DNA from: Margaritifera margaritifera
Lineage: Eukaryota > Mollusca > Bivalvia > Unionida > Margaritiferidae
NCBI GenBank assembly: GCA_029931535.1
Contig: JAQPZY010000332.1
Location: forward strand, 1 to 64,000
Direction: 5' to 3'
DNA: 64,000 nt
The number at the start of each line of letters is the position of its first letter. Positions within the stretch are counted from its first letter, which is position 1. Below are positions 21,378-34,607 of the stretch, one piece after another. The notes beneath the pieces were generated by a model, which was not told where the DNA came from, made no database searches, and saw nothing but the letters and a program-made list of their open reading frames with translations. The position numbers and the translations under genes were made by a program.

Positions 21378-24370
21378 CTAGTGTCTGCATTTCTTGTACG
21401 CCGTGATGGTATAGTTTGATACCGACTCTATAAGGACTTTCGGAAAGTGGGTAGGCCTATTTTGGTCATGAAAAGTTTTAAAAATTGAATTTTTCTTGCC
21501 AAAGTCTTCAATTAATTCAATTAGGTCCCGCTCACCGACGTTGAGGAGATGGATACAAATACACTGCAAAGTTGAAAACAGAATTTGTGTTTTGAGGGGG
21601 CAACATGTGTGTCTGAATTTAATGTGTAAGATATTAATGTGACGTTTGCCAATAGAATTATATGATGGTGGCCCGTTAGTTTGATTAGATAAACTTTTTA
21701 AAAAAAATAATAAAAAAAACCAAGTTATACGCATTCTGGATATCGTCAGGGAGAGAATTCAAAGAAAACTCATAAATCTGAAAAAAGATGTCTAAAAAAT
21801 CTGAAGTCTGGTAGGATCGGTGTGATGCTTTGAAAGTTGCTTAGACAATAATTAGAAACCTAAAATCTCCTTTGTGGAAGAAGATCTCTTAAATAGTTAG
21901 GTATTTGATCCTTTATAATCGAAAACATTATGCGTAATCTCTTCTTTATCATTTGTTCTACAATAATTTCCCAAGCAGTTTCCACATAAAAAGACTCTCT
22001 TGAACAAAAAATGGGTAGACCTGTAATGATTCGTGCAGCTTCGACTTGGATTCTTCCAATATTTTCGAATCTTCCTTCGAGCAATTATCCCAGACTTCAC
22101 AAGCATATTCTAAAATTGGACGTACGAATAGTATATATAGTTTAGCTAGAGTTATTCGGTTAAACTATTTTAAGCCGCGCGCAACACAGATAAGTATTTT
22201 GATCTGTTCTGAAAAATCTCGCTAGCATGGTTAGTCCATTTAGCATCAGAAGATAATGTTAGTCCAAGGTGTCTATGACTTTTAACAGGAGGCAGATTCA
22301 TATTATCAAAAGAGGTCTTCAGAAAGGAAAAGTTACCTTGCCTGTTTGCAATTATTAAAATGTAATTTTTTGAAGTATTAAAAGTAACAAGTCATTCGTT
22401 TGCACATTCATTAAGTTCTGAGGATTATTGCTTACTAGTATTATCCTTTGTGCTTGTAAAGGATCTGTCGAAGAAGTTCCAAGTTCAAGCATCATCCGCA
22501 AATAACCTCGCAAGCGAGTTAAAATTGTCTGCTATATCACTGATATAAGTAAAAAATAGTAAAGGGTTTAACAAGGAACGTTGGGGAACTTCAGCAGTTA
22601 GCTGACATTTTCCTGATAATGAATTCTGACAGAAAACTCTCTGACGACGGTTTTTTTTAAAAGCAGCTTTCCTGCTATGATAGAAGTTTACCAAGAATTC
22701 CATATTTTGAAGATTATTAACTATAAACTAATTCTATTATCCATACTCTATCAAAAACTTTATTTCATTTGAATCAAGAAGAAAGCATATTTTATGATAA
22801 AGTTTATTTAATTGACGAGTTGTTGAACGACCTGGAAGAAATTGGTCTATAATGAGACGATAGTGTCAGGTCTCCTTTCTTATAGATTGACATGACGTGC
22901 ACAAGCTGCTACTGTGCAGGAAACACACATGTTTCAAGTGATTTATTAAATAATATCTGCAGGGACACATACATTGCTTCAACTATAAGTTTTAGCAGTT
23001 TATGACTAATTTGGTTGGGTCCAGCGACTTTGTTTAGGTCAACACTAGTTATTACATATATAATTTCCTTATGTATGATGATGTTGGAAATAACAGTTTG
23101 ATTTATAACTTGAAAATGCGGCAATTGTGTTTATGATTATTTTCTAAACATGAAATAGCAAAAATAAGAGTTCAGCAGCTGACACTGTTTTTGTCGCAAA
23201 GTTACATGATCGGTCGGTAAGACTAGGCTGAGGTAATAGGTTCGATTACTTTGTGGAAAGTACTTGTTGTCTTATAATTTCCAATAAAGTCGAGGATTGA
23301 GAATTTCGGGGAAGCCCGATTTTCGTCAAGTTTGAGAAGAAATGTTTCCATACCTGATTTTTTCAAATTCGTAACTCTGTTTCTTTGGTTATTATAATTT
23401 TTTTATACTGGTTTTGGAGATTTGGTTCTGAGGACCTTAGTCCTCAGCATGTCTCATTTTTTCATCTCTCACTTTCATTCTGATGTAGACCACGGTTTAT
23501 CAGTAGGCCTAATCGTGACCCTCTTGTTGGGTTACATCTTTTAGCTAGATATAGAAAGGTTGATGTAGAAGTCATTTCACATGCCTGATAAACAGTGGTA
23601 CCGTACAGTTGAATCCAATTTTTTGTTTTAACAAGATCGCTTAGTTCATCAAAATTCGCTGCTTTGTAAATCCAAAGATCTATTGTAAAAGTACAACTTA
23701 CCTTAACATGTGTATCTATAACGACAAAGGTGGCATCATGATGACTGATAGAAATTTTAATATGAATTACGCCTTATTCAATCACACTCGTGTAGTCCGC
23801 ATGAATTGCGGGATCCAGGAGGAAGCGTCTAGTCTGGGATATTCGAATCGGTTCAGTAATTGTGTTATGGAGGTTTTATTAAAACGGATAATACATCAGC
23901 CATAACAGGTGGTAACACATTTAGGAAATCTGCATTCCAGTCACCAAGAAGAACGACATGTGCTGTTTCATCTAATGCTACACTAAGTGTCAACAGTTCA
24001 TCCGAATGTTCGGGCGGTATATAGTACAAAAAAGTATTTACATGGTTTCATTAAAACTTCAACCCAAATATTTTAGTCGATTTGTGATTCAATGTCGGTT
24101 CTTTTAATGGCATAATAATGATTCCATGCAATAAACCAGGATACCCCCACCATGACTTCATCCATCAGACCGGTTCGGCTTACTATATTCGTGGATTTGG
24201 GTACTCTCTGTAGTTACATTGAGGTCTAGGCAAATTTCCGTGAAAAAAAGATTCTTCATACCTTCGGCTATGTTGAGAATTTGTATCAATTTATTGTTTA
24301 TTCTTCGCATATTTAGATGGAAAATAGAAAGAACATTGAAAACAGAGCCTGATGAATAATTTTCGTCAGG
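21378..24370 (-). mobile_element. second LINE (EN and RT), minus strand, degraded
   Basis: Right to left: endonuclease start near 24180-24330 (GGGILVYC-type and LNVTTEST segments); HYYAIKRTDIESQI near 24100; VVLLGDWNADFLNV near 23935-23985; the fingers region at 22909-23124 with NKVAGPNQISHKLLKLIVEA and LFNKSLETCVFPAQ; RT motifs B and C at 22485-22703, where GVPQGS is changed to VPQRSLLNPLLFFTYISD and the catalytic box is LFADDA; thumb/C-terminal VEAARIITGLPIF at 21860-22084; and a tail block with HINILHIKFRHTCCPL at 21378-21734. The order is complete, about 3 kb, with many disruptions. It is a different family from the 14.6-18.7 kb element. Confidence 0.85.
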
Positions 24371-24949
24371 ATTTGGATCAGGACTGGTTTCAATATCCTT
24401 TCAGCGTGATATCAACCATATGAAAAAACAAATAAAAATAAAACAAATGTTCAGAAAATAACTCAAGAACCTGTTGTTGTATTCTAAATTTGATTGACAC
24501 TTCTTCCTTATAAGAGAAAAATATATGCCAATATTTATCTAAATGGATTTTTATATAATGGTCTAAAAGGTGAATAAAATTTGTGATAAAATACAACGAT
24601 CTATGCCCTGTAGGGTATTAAATCATTACCCAGGATCAAAAGGAACAAACTGTGTAACTAAGGGCATCAACAGTCCAACAAAATGATTTCTAGCAAAAGA
24701 GATGGGCACTGTGACTGTAACAATATTAAAATTTATGCAGGTGAGTTGAGAGAGAGAGAGAGAAAGAGAGTGAAGTTAAGGAAAGATAGGTTTAATATGC
24801 ATTATTGGACTTGTTATGAGCAGTTGAGAGACAGTTACGATTATTGTTACATTGGCGAGAATTATTTAATTACACGAATTACACAACGTGTAGGTCGTAT
24901 ATATGTTATATTACACATCGTATAGCTCAATACAGCATTACAGTAAAAC
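24371..24949. other. 5' flank of the LINE, no gene recognised
   Basis: Short open frames only. A 'gagagagaga' run occurs at about 24748. Confidence 0.35.
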
Positions 24950-25085
24950 AACAGTCAGTATTTGTTTCAAATGATTTCAAGTTGATATTTAAACTGATTT
25001 TACAATAACATGCATTTTGGTTGTATCATAGAAGGATTCTCTTTTTTCTTCTGACTTGTTGGCATTATGCACAGTTAACCAATGT

Positions 25086-25133
<48 letters not shown>

Positions 25134-25240
25134 TATATAAAATATAGAATCAATATTTCATAAAAATGATTTGAATATATTTAGGCTTGAATTTAGACTG
25201 GTTTTACATCATAAACATTTTGGTTGTACCATAAGTAGGA
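24950..25240. repeat. diverged direct repeat around a (TA)n microsatellite
   Basis: Segments at about 24957-25042 and 25150-25235 share the order 'tttcaa.atgattt..a..atattta', 'gactggttttaca' and 'cattttggttgta.cata'. A (TA)n run at about 25089-25135 lies between them. Confidence 0.55.
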
Positions 25241-25513
25241 GTTTTAGTAGTTCAGAATAATTGGAATTATACAATGTTAACACACATGTTTGATCGTCAG
25301 GGTATATACATATATTGTTATATAGATATATACAAGAATTAAATCATGAAGAAAAGAAAGAAAGAAAGGAAGAAACAACCTTTGTAGACGAATGGTTACG
25401 ACATATCCAAAGTGTATTCACAAAATCAAATTTTCTTGCACTAGACCAAAACTTATTTACAGATGATACATGAATTATATTTACATGCACATTGACACAT
25501 GAAGAAAGGTGTG

Positions 25514-25576
25514 GTGGTGTCTAAACCGGGATTGGTGGTGTCTAAACCAGGATTGGTGGTGTCTAAACCAGGATTA
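25514..25576. repeat. 21-bp tandem repeat, 3 copies
   Basis: Unit 'gtggtgtctaaaccaggatt' plus one base, repeated three times with a single difference. Confidence 0.9.
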
Positions 25577-25789
25577 TCATGGTCAAAGATCCATAAGAAT
25601 GGGACTAGGTTGTTATTTACAAAGCTCCTGAAGATGGGGTAGAGCTAGTATTGCAAACTTGACTAGCACTTGTAAGACTTACATTGAATATAATAAATGA
25701 GCATAATCTTTAGAAAGTATGTTTTGCGTGAATGAGTACTATTACATGACCAATATGTCTCAGATCAATTAAAAGTCTGTATGTTCCAA

Positions 25790-26104
25790 GATATGGACAG
25801 AAATCTGATCATAAAGACAATATACCCTAGATATCCCTAAAGTGAAATACGGGATATGGACAGCAATCTGATCATAAAGACAATATACCCTAGATATCCC
25901 TAAAGTGAAATACGGGATATGGACAGCAATCTGATCATAAAGACAATATACCCTAGATATCCCTAAAGTGAAATACGGGATATGGACAGCAATCTGATCA
26001 TAAAGACAATATACCCTAGATATCCCTAAAGTGAAATACGGGATATGGACAGCAATCTGATCATAAAGACAATATATCCTAGATATCCCTAAAGTGAAAT
26101 ACAG
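25790..26104. repeat. 63-bp minisatellite, 5 near-identical copies
   Basis: Units start at 25790, 25853, 25916, 25979 and 26042. They contain 'atctgatcataaagacaata' and 'ccctagatatccctaaagtg'. Because 63 is a multiple of three, the minus strand shows a 114-codon frame of 21-residue repeats (VHIPYFTLGISRVYCLYDQI). Lack of any flanking exon signal argues against a protein. Confidence 0.9.
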
Positions 26105-26184
26105 GTTGATCATATCCTAGAGAGTAAAACAAGTTTTTGAGAATCTAATTCAGTTGAGAATTTGTGTAGTGGTGTTTGAAATCA

Positions 26185-26320
26185 CTCACACACGCATGCA
26201 CACATGCAAGCAAACACACAGACACAGACATACACATATATTATATATATATATATATATATCAGCAGCAAGGACAGCAGTATTATTGTGCGATGATAAC
26301 AACAACAACAACAACAACTA
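26185..26320. repeat. (CA)n, (TA)n and (CAA)n microsatellites
   Basis: Three adjacent simple-sequence tracts; the plus-strand open frame over them is an artefact. Confidence 0.9.
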
Positions 26321-26551
26321 TAATTGCACAATGTGTGCATTAGTAAGTTAAATTATTGTAGTAGTCAAGATTCAAAACCTGTTATTAGTTTGAAACGCAT
26401 TCAGTAAGTATTAAATAGACTCATGGAGGACATACAGAAAAACAGAACTCGTACGACTCTTGCCGTCATAAGAAAAAAAGAAAAAAAAGAAAGGAAATAT
26501 ATACAGAGTTAAATGGCCAGGGTCATGTTAAAGTAATTTTGTTTTACTACA

Positions 26552-27320
26552 TTAACGGGTGTCAGGTTCTTGGCTGTCAAGAAACTGAATTCCAAGTCTG
26601 GTTTTGAGGTCATGTACATCTTTGTCTGACTTTATCTGGGTCTTAGCATCATGCTTCCTTTCCATGTAATAGATTTTACTATCTACTATCCTGTATGCTG
26701 CCATCTTCTTATCTTTCTTCATCTCAGCCAGTTGCTTGACCATCGAAACTCTGCTAGAGGTCAGATGCTCAATACAGACATCATTCCGTCAAGGTTTATC
26801 AGATGTTTCTTGTATGAATATACCTCAATCCACTTTTGGTAACTAACAAACTTTACGCAAATCTCTTCGACTCCATTTCTGGGCCTATATAGCGGATGGG
26901 ATCTGGAAATATCAGATTTAGTGAAATCTACTCCGATCTGTGGGCAAACATCTATGACAGCCTAATAAATGTGAATGTAGTCTGGCAGGATGTTGGAATG
27001 TTATTAAACCTTAAGCAGTCTCTTCGTGAAAACTTTCCCAAATTATCAACTTCAGATTCCAAAGATCTCTAATGCTGCCACTTTGGATTTAAGCTGAGCT
27101 ATCTGTAGTTTTGGACTGCATTTCCCTCTTTCAAGGGTTGCAACGGCTCTCCAAAGACTTTTCCAGTAGGAATAAATGCATGTAGATAGAGCGGACCAGA
27201 CACTGTGGCATACAAAACAGTTCAGAGATATTAACTGTTGTGCCAGATACTTTTCCTTGAATGGCAGCAATATGCTCCGGTCAGAAATCGCCCATAGAAC
27301 CCCTACGTCCATGGATTCTC
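26552..27320 (-). pseudogene. LINE ORF1 protein relic (coiled coil, RRM-like, C-terminal domain)
   Basis: Read on minus: a leucine/charged stretch QLKSKVAALEIFG (about 27052-27090) resembles the end of the coiled coil. It is followed directly by EVDNLGKFSRRDCLRFNNIP (about 26990-27055), the classic 'N-L-x-x-Y-S-R-R' start of the RRM-like domain of LINE-1-type ORF1 nucleic-acid chaperones. After shifts, the C-terminal domain shows KKDKKMAAYRIVDSKIYYME (26640-26720) and a Lys-rich end. Stops between the parts show decay. No matching ORF2 is adjacent, so this is a truncated or separated copy. Confidence 0.68.
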
Positions 27321-29640
27321 TGAGTGGATCCCTCCTGACACTCCTCTAATTTCTTCTTACTATACGTCAATGGTTACTTCACACAGCATGAAACGCGCAG
27401 AATGCATGCACGTGAGTAACAAAGTGAAACACAAAGACAAAGTCAAAACAGCAGAAACTGCGATCAAGGCATGATGTGTAAATAAATTATAAATTGCTTG
27501 AGTTTTCTGGACAAAAAAACTGTCAAAAATCAGAAAATAAATCTTACTAATGAAGTGCGAAACACGAAATACACATATTCCTCTCCACTCTAAATTTTAA
27601 AAACTTGGCATGCGCACTTCCAAACTAGTTCTAAGGATTTGTAGGGGTAATATAGTCTTCCTTAAAAATATATTATATCTTTCAACGATTTCGTAGAAAA
27701 TCTAAAGCTGAATCGACCTCTGTGGTATTATTGGATCACATGAAAATTATAGACAAGATTATTTGCAATGCATACATTTTCCTATTTGTTGATAGACAAC
27801 TTCTTTTCCTTAAAACTTGGATCTTATTTCTTCGCTTTCAATTGAGCAGGTTGTTTTCCATAAATAACTCTTAGCTGATTCTTTAACTACCCTTGTATAA
27901 TCCTACTAAATTTGCATGCTGATTATTACTTCAACTTGTTCTGTAAATATTTGTGTTCTTTTCATCTTTTTCTTCTTCTCCATGTTCTTTTCAGTCTTTC
28001 TTTAGGACAACCATAATCTGCTTATGATAATGCACTTATGGACTGAATGTCATGTTTGCCATTTCTTTGTCAGTAGCTGTCCTCAAAAATGATTTGCAAA
28101 CTCCATCAACAGAGCTCAAATGAAAACTTATGATTTATGAAACAAATGTAATTCCACCTAAAGTACTATCTATCTATCGATTACTTATTCATCAGTATTA
28201 TCATATTATTTATGCATTAGGAATTTGGGTACAAGTTCCTTTTCATCAATATACCTCTTTATCAGGATTATCAAAATCGTTCCCAATTCTATGATATATC
28301 ACCGTCTCCTTCGCTAGTCAAACGTGCGCTTTCTCGGGTGTGGAATTAAACCATGATCTTCACTATCTCGACTACACATTTCAGTGAATTTTCATTTGTC
28401 AGGCCAATATATTCATTACTAAACGGAAATAAAGTTCTACTCATACAGATTAGATCTAACATACAACATAATATAAAACATGCTGGGTCTATAATATCAT
28501 GGAATAGTAAATAGACCGTCATGCAGTTGTGAAATCAATGCCTCCGATTTTTGATGATTCTTTCTCATATTCGACCTTAATGACACGACATTCTAAACTG
28601 ACAACTGAAAAACTAATTCGAACATGCTTCAATAGGAGACGATTCAGTCTAAAAATTTTAATCAATTGATTACTGCATTTATACCACCTCGAAAAGGACT
28701 GCTTATAGTTACATTTACCACGCTGACAATGTTGTCGATTTCCTTGCATCGTGATACCGTGATACACCTGTGTGAAGAACAACGTATTGGAAATCACCAT
28801 AGCTTACCCTCTCCCCCTTCTTTAATTCTGGTGTACATTAATAGCACTAATTACTATTTATTATGAGAACCATAAAATCATGCCTCAAGTTACATATTTT
28901 CTTTGCAGCGTCAACACAAAACGAATTGCATTTCATGTCCAGATTCTGCATTGTACAATAGTCGGACTCTACTTTCATAATGCAATGTAGAACCTGCGTA
29001 AAGGTAACAAAGAAAATTAAACCACATGACTGCACATGGTTGTGAGCTGATATAGTGGAAGCATGATATGATGTTACTAAAATGTTTCTGAAATGATAGA
29101 AACGATTTCCATTTAACAAGTTTTAGCGTGGCTCAGTGCTCAAAGATTTTCGACGGCATAGTGGAAGATAGAGTTGCTATTTCTTTGAAGTGGAATTATG
29201 ACACACATTAAATACACAGTATAGATCTATGTCGCACAAAATAAACTATATTCTTATTTGATGTGGCCCGACTTAAAAATCATAGTAATCGATATGTGGT
29301 CCAATAAAACTTATAGCGATTTTAGTTTGTGTATTTCGTAATCATGTACCGTGGTTCATCACAATTTTCACAAATGTTTAGTAACATTGGTTAATGAGAT
29401 TTTAACTGATATATTCTTACAAAATTTTAAAATTTCTCAATTACTTCAGACTATTTGGGACTTTCCGAAATATGCAAATAGTCAAACAGAATGGTGGAAA
29501 AAGAAAAAACGTAAATATATTGGCAACAACCTTGGGAGATTTTATGTCAATAAAGATATGATTTGACCTGATGATTATCGAATGATTTGCCTTCAAGATA
29601 GAGTTGGTAGTGATGCACATATACGAAAGGAGCTGGTTCA
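27321..29640. other. 2.3 kb without recognisable genes
   Basis: Only short open frames on both strands with no recognised motif, for example 28519-28800 minus and 29351-29566 plus (the latter Lys/aromatic-rich, NSQTEWWKKKKRKY). I see no repeats or splice-framed exons here. Confidence 0.4.
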
Positions 29641-29939
29641 TGTGAAAACAGAAAACAGCTGCACTAAATGGGCGGCACCGACCTCATTAGCACTAATCTA
29701 CCTCTAAGTCAGATCAGGCATCGCCTGCTACCTCAAGTAACAGTAGACGGTAATACATGTGACTGTTGATCCAGAGTGGACAGCTACACCTGGATTCCTC
29801 TGGAAAGTCCATTCTGGTGGATCAGGCGGCCGAGCAGAAATGCTCAGATGAGAGAATGAGGTCGAATCCCTCACTTAAATCCAACTCACGTGCAAGTCAT
29901 GACACTATTCCCCTCCCCCACACCAAATACCTTCAAATG

Positions 29940-30300
29940 CTGTGGCAATGGGCTTGTGGGAAAGCAGCAGGTTTGGATACACTGGGAGCTGTAGCTGTAG
30001 ACCTGCACACAGGCGGCTCAGGGCATAAGGGTCGCTTTTCACTGACAGTGCCATGCTGCTCACTGACAAAGAAAATATACGTCAAAGATGGGCAGAACAC
30101 TTCAACAACATTCTCAATAAACAGTCATCTATCAGTGAGGATGCAATTGATCGACTGACCCAAGCTGAAATCAATGTATCACTTGCTGATCCTCCAATGA
30201 TGACTGAAACTGTGAAAGCAATCAATCTGCTGTCAAATGGTAAAACACCTGGAGCACATGCTATACCAGGATTGAAGCAGCAATGGAACTCGGCAGCCCC
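29940..30300 (+). mobile_element. displaced fragment of a LINE (EN-RT linker region)
   Basis: The piece at 30053-30285 reads MLLTDKENIRQRWAEHFNNI and then PPMMTETVKAINLLSNGKTP. That is the segment normally found between endonuclease and reverse transcriptase in this LINE family. Here it lies before the endonuclease of the next copy. The first part is repeated at 31780-31830 (LLTDKEKIHQRWAEHF). So this is the remnant of a separate, older copy lying head-to-tail with the element that follows. Confidence 0.7.
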
Positions 30301-33190
30301 CTGGATGACTGAGCAGCCCCTTTTAGGATCACACTGCTCAGCTCCTTGGCATGCGCAACGGGTTAGAACAGGTGCCCTAAAGATTGCATGTTTCACCTTA
30401 ACCCTGGTCAACACACCGAGGCTGACGGGGATCCGACCTTAGCGGTTGAAAACCTAAAAAGAAGACAAAGGTGACGCAACTCACCATCGGTGCCTGGAAC
30501 GTACGCACACTAATGGACAGTACATCAGCAGATAGACCAGAGAAGAACAGCTCTAGCTGGTATAGAACTGGCCAGACTCAACATCCAGATAGCAGCCCAT
30601 GAACGAAACTCGACTAGCCGAGGAAGGACAACTTACCGAAGTAGGATTCGGCTACACCTTCTTCTGGAGTGGCCGAAGTAAACAAGAGTGATGTGAAAAT
30701 GATGTTGGGTTTGCCATCAAATCACAGCTAGTTAGCAAACTCACAAATCTTCCAAAGGGCATGAATGAAAGACTAATGCAAATGAGACTCCCACTGTCCG
30801 GACAAAGACATGCAACTATCATAAGCGCCTATGCACCCACCATGACCAACTCAGATGAGATCAAGGACAAATTTTATGAAGACCTGGACTCTCTTATTGC
30901 AGAAGTACCAAAGGCAGACAAGCTCATCATCCTTGCTGATTTCAATGCTAGAGTTGGGGCAGATCACCAGACATGTCCTGGTGTTATTGGCATAAATGGA
31001 TTTGGCAAATGCAACAACAACGGACTCCTCCTACTGAGAAAATGCGCTGAACATGACCTCCTAATCATCAATGCAGTATTCCGCCTGACAAACCGCAACA
31101 AGACGTCTTGGATGCACCCACTCTCCAAGCACTGGTATCTTATTGACTACATCATCGTCAGGAGAAGCGACAGGCAAGATGTCCGAGTGACGAAGGCCAT
31201 GAGAAATGCAGAATGCTGGACTGACCACAGGCTCATAGTCTCCAAGCTCAATATCCTGATTCAGTCCAGCAGACAACCACAGGGCAAAATAGTGACCAAA
31301 AAACTTAATGTCACCAAATTGAAACAGGAGAATGTGAAACAGGCATTTGTCGAAGAACTGTGCAGCCAACTGGATACAAATGATACAGACTCCGAGACTG
31401 TCTAGGAAAACTGGGCATCTTTCAGAGACCCTGTGTACTCAACTGCATCCAAAACCCTCAGTCCAACGACACGTAAATACCAAGACCGGTTTGTTGAGAA
31501 CGATGCTGCCATACAGAGACTTCTAAATGAGAAACATTGGGAACAAAAGGCCTATTCAGAAGATAACACTTCATCATCTAAGAAGGCAGCCTTCAACAAC
31601 ATCAAGAGGAATGTCCAATGCAAACTCAGAGAGTTGCAAGACTCGTGGCTGAGCAACAAGGCAGATGAGATTCAGTCCTATGCAGACATGAATGACATGA
31701 AGAACTTCTATGATGCTTGAAGACAATCTACGGGCCGACGTTATCAGGAACATTTCCAATACTGAGTGCTGACAGCACCACGCTGCTCACTGACAAAGAA
31801 AAGATACATCAAAGATGGGCAGAACACTTCAGTGTGGCTTCAGGAAAGGACGAGGGACCACAGACATGGTGTTTGCAGCTCTTCAACTCCAGGAAAAATG
31901 CCAGGAACAGAACTCTAATAACCTGTACATGACATTCATCGACCTGACAAAAACCATTGACACAATCAGCCGTGGAGGCCTTTAAAAGATCATGGCAAAA
32001 TATGGTTGCCCAGAGAAATTCATCGTGGTGGGTTGGCAATTCCATGATGGAATGCTCGTTTGTGTTGTGGATGCCGGTGAGTCATCGGAACCATTTTCAG
32101 TCACTAATGGAGTCAAGCAAGGCTGTGTGTTGGCCCCAACCCTCTTCAGTATGATGTTCTCTGCTATGCTTACTGATGCCTTCCGTGACTACGACACTAA
32201 GATCGACATCAGATACCGGACTTACGGCATGCTGTTTAATCTCAGAAGACTACAGGCGAAGACGAAGTTACAGGAAGTGACTGTTAGTGATCTCATCTTT
32301 GCTGACGACTGTTTCCTGAATGCCAAATCTGAGTCTGACATGCAACACAGTATGGACCATTTCTCTTCAGCTTGTGACAATTTCGGTATCACAATCAGTA
32401 TCAAGAAGACAGAGGTGATGCATCAACCGGCACCAGGAAAGCCATACGTAGAACCTACCATTACAGTATTTGGCCAAACCCTCCTTGCAGTGGACAAGTT
32501 TACCTATCTAGGCAGCACACTGTCACGTGCAGTCCACATCGATGATGAAACCAATGCCAGAATTTCTAAAACAAGTGTGACCTTTGGCAGACTACGTGTA
32601 AATGTGTGGGAAACCTGGACGGTGTACAGACTCCATACAAAGAAGCTGAACCATTTACACATGGGCTGCCTGAAGAAACTGATGAGGATAAGATGTCAGA
32701 ACAGGGTCCCAGACACTGAGGTTCTCACACGGGCAGGCATTCCAAGCATCCACTCTCTGTTGATGAAATCACAGTTGAGATGGGCAGGCCACGTCACCAG
32801 GATATCAGAAGAGCGACTACTACAAAATAGCTTCTAATGCAAGCTGAAGGAGGGAAAGTGATCTCAGCGTGGTCAGAAGAAACGCTTCAAAGATTCCCTC
32901 AAGTCGTCCTTGAAACAGAACCTGAGTCTTGGGAAGATCTCACACAGGATCCCTCCATGCGGCGGAGTCACATTCATACTGGAGCTACAGACTTTGAACC
33001 CAGGAGAACCGCAGAGACAGTGCAGAAGCGTGAGCAGCGTAAATCTCAGAACTGCAGCACGTCCTCTATTGATCAAGCAAACCCAAGCAGCATCTCCTGT
33101 CAAGTGTGTCACAGACAGTTCAGAGCATAAATTGGCCTGATCAGCCATTCACGTACTCACAGAAACCAAGCCAGTTAGTGATGTCATGGT
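30300..33190 (+). mobile_element. LINE with endonuclease, reverse transcriptase and C-terminal zinc finger
   Basis: Endonuclease starts near 30480 (LTIGAWNVRTLMDS). A long open part at 30761-31402 has IISAYAPTM, LADFNARVG, WYLIDYIIVR and WTDHRLIVSK, so the catalytic DFNAR and TDHRL-type motifs are kept. At about 31830 the sequence jumps from AEHF straight to CGFRKGRGTTDMVFAALQLQ, which removes the fingers. RT continues with YMTFIDLTKTID (motif A), NGVKQGCVLAPTLFSMMFS (motif B, 32109-32165) and LIFADDCFLNA (motif C, 32294-32327). A second internal loss lies near 32607 (VWE joined to TWTVYR). The frame ends RWAGHVTRISEERL (about 32780-32810). A C2H2-type finger, CQVCHRQFRA with SHSRTH, follows at about 33100-33165. 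The family is often mis-annotated in databases as craniofacial development protein 2. Confidence 0.88.
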
Positions 33191-33340
33191 CATCTTCGAA
33201 CTCGAAGAACAACAACAATCTGCCTCAACATCAATATATCGTGCATGACTATCGCTGAATTTGTGAGGAGCTCTATTTATGGAATGCAGAGACTGTAAAT
33301 TTTGCAGCTATAAAATGATCATAAATGCTGATAAATTATT

Positions 33341-33362
33341 CTCTCTCTCTCTCTCTCTCTCT
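33341..33362. repeat. (CT)n microsatellite
   Basis: Eleven 'ct' units just after the LINE 3' end. Confidence 0.9.
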
Positions 33363-33779
33363 CGATAGAATATAAGAACGTGAACTTTGGATAGATATTT
33401 GTGTGACATATGGTAGCACAAAGTATCTTTCTGATCATTCTGGTATCGGCTGTGCAAAGACATTAAAATAGATAACCTGCAAATAATACATATATTATAT
33501 TACAAGCTAAGCGAAATTGTTTTTAAAGTGAAAAAAAATGTTCATTAGTCAAGACGAATTATACTTGAATTAGGGACTAGAAGTCTTTATTGAATGAAAA
33601 TGGTTTGCCATAAAAGAGTGAGTTTTGATAAAAAGTATGATTGAATGGAAAAGGAATTTTAAATAGAAAAGTGGAAATGATTATCATCATTATCGTCATT
33701 GATGATAACGACACCTCACATGTCTTCGTATTCATCGCAGCCTCATCTCATCGTTGTACTATGGTCCCTTTGGGTTTAT

Positions 33780-33880
33780 CATTGTCTTCACCATTATAAA
33801 CCAGCACTGGTTGACTGCCGTCGCGATTTTCTTCGCAAGGCACTTTACTCCGACTGCTTCGGCAAGATGAATGCAAGCCA
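33780..33880. repeat. SINE-core-like fragment
   Basis: Contains 'aaggcactttactccgact' followed by 'gcttcggcaagatga', matching the end of the 13.1-kb array ('aaggcactttactctacg', then 'gcctcggcatgat'). Confidence 0.5.
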
Positions 33881-33929
33881 ACCACAAACTCTGGTCAAAA
33901 AACTTACTCTAAAACAAAAGTTAATGAGT

Positions 33930-34560
33930 AAAACCATTCTTCTTTGTCACAATGACCTTGACTTTTGATTTTCTGACTCCAAAACCAATAAGCCTCTATC
34001 TTACCTTAAGTGCAAGATCTCCACAAACTTTGGTCAAGGTACAAATCAAGAACTAATTATATTTTTCTTCCTTCAGTCAGTGCTATTGATTATCGACCTT
34101 TCTGACCCCCAATTCAATATGTTTCTTTCAAAATATAAACCATCCACAAACTTTGGGGAAGAAACATGGTTGAAAATTGAAGCTTTTGAGCAGAAACAAT
34201 TTTTCATTTTTCAGTCACATTAACCCTTGATCTTTGACCTTTCAGCACCAAAATCAATAGGCTTTTTCCTTATTTCTAGTGCAAGCAGTCCATAAAGTTT
34301 GGTCTGCGTCTGTGATGCAGAACTAGTTTTTGTGCAGAAACCATTTTTCTTCTTGCAGTCATAGTGACCTTGACCATTGACCTTTTGCCACCCTAATCTA
34401 TAGGCTTCCTCCTTAACCCAAATGCAAGCCATCCACAAAGTTTGGTAGAGGTAGATGGTGTCAAACAAAAGTTATTATGCAGAATTAAAAAGGTAACAGA
34501 TGGAAGGATGTACAGATGGACAGATGTTATGATATATGCTCTGCATTTTGGCAAGTGTAT
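33930..34560. repeat. array of about 130-bp diverged units
   Basis: Four units share 'gaccttgac..ttgacctttt', 'caaaatcaataggctt', 'aagc.atccacaaa' and 'tttggt' (centred near 33960-34040, 34080-34170, 34210-34310, 34360-34450). They are followed by 'gatggaaggatgtacagatgg'. This is the style of the dispersed arrays common in molluscan genomes. It lies in the intron or flank downstream of the last tuberin exon. Confidence 0.6.
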
Positions 34561-34607
34561 ACAATGTTACTTATCTACAAGTAGTAATTTACACTCAAAA
34601 GACTTAC

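Noticed and set aside
25769..26113. 114-codon minus-strand frame of 21-residue repeats
   Set aside because: It is the translation of a 63-bp minisatellite with no flanking exon or promoter signal.
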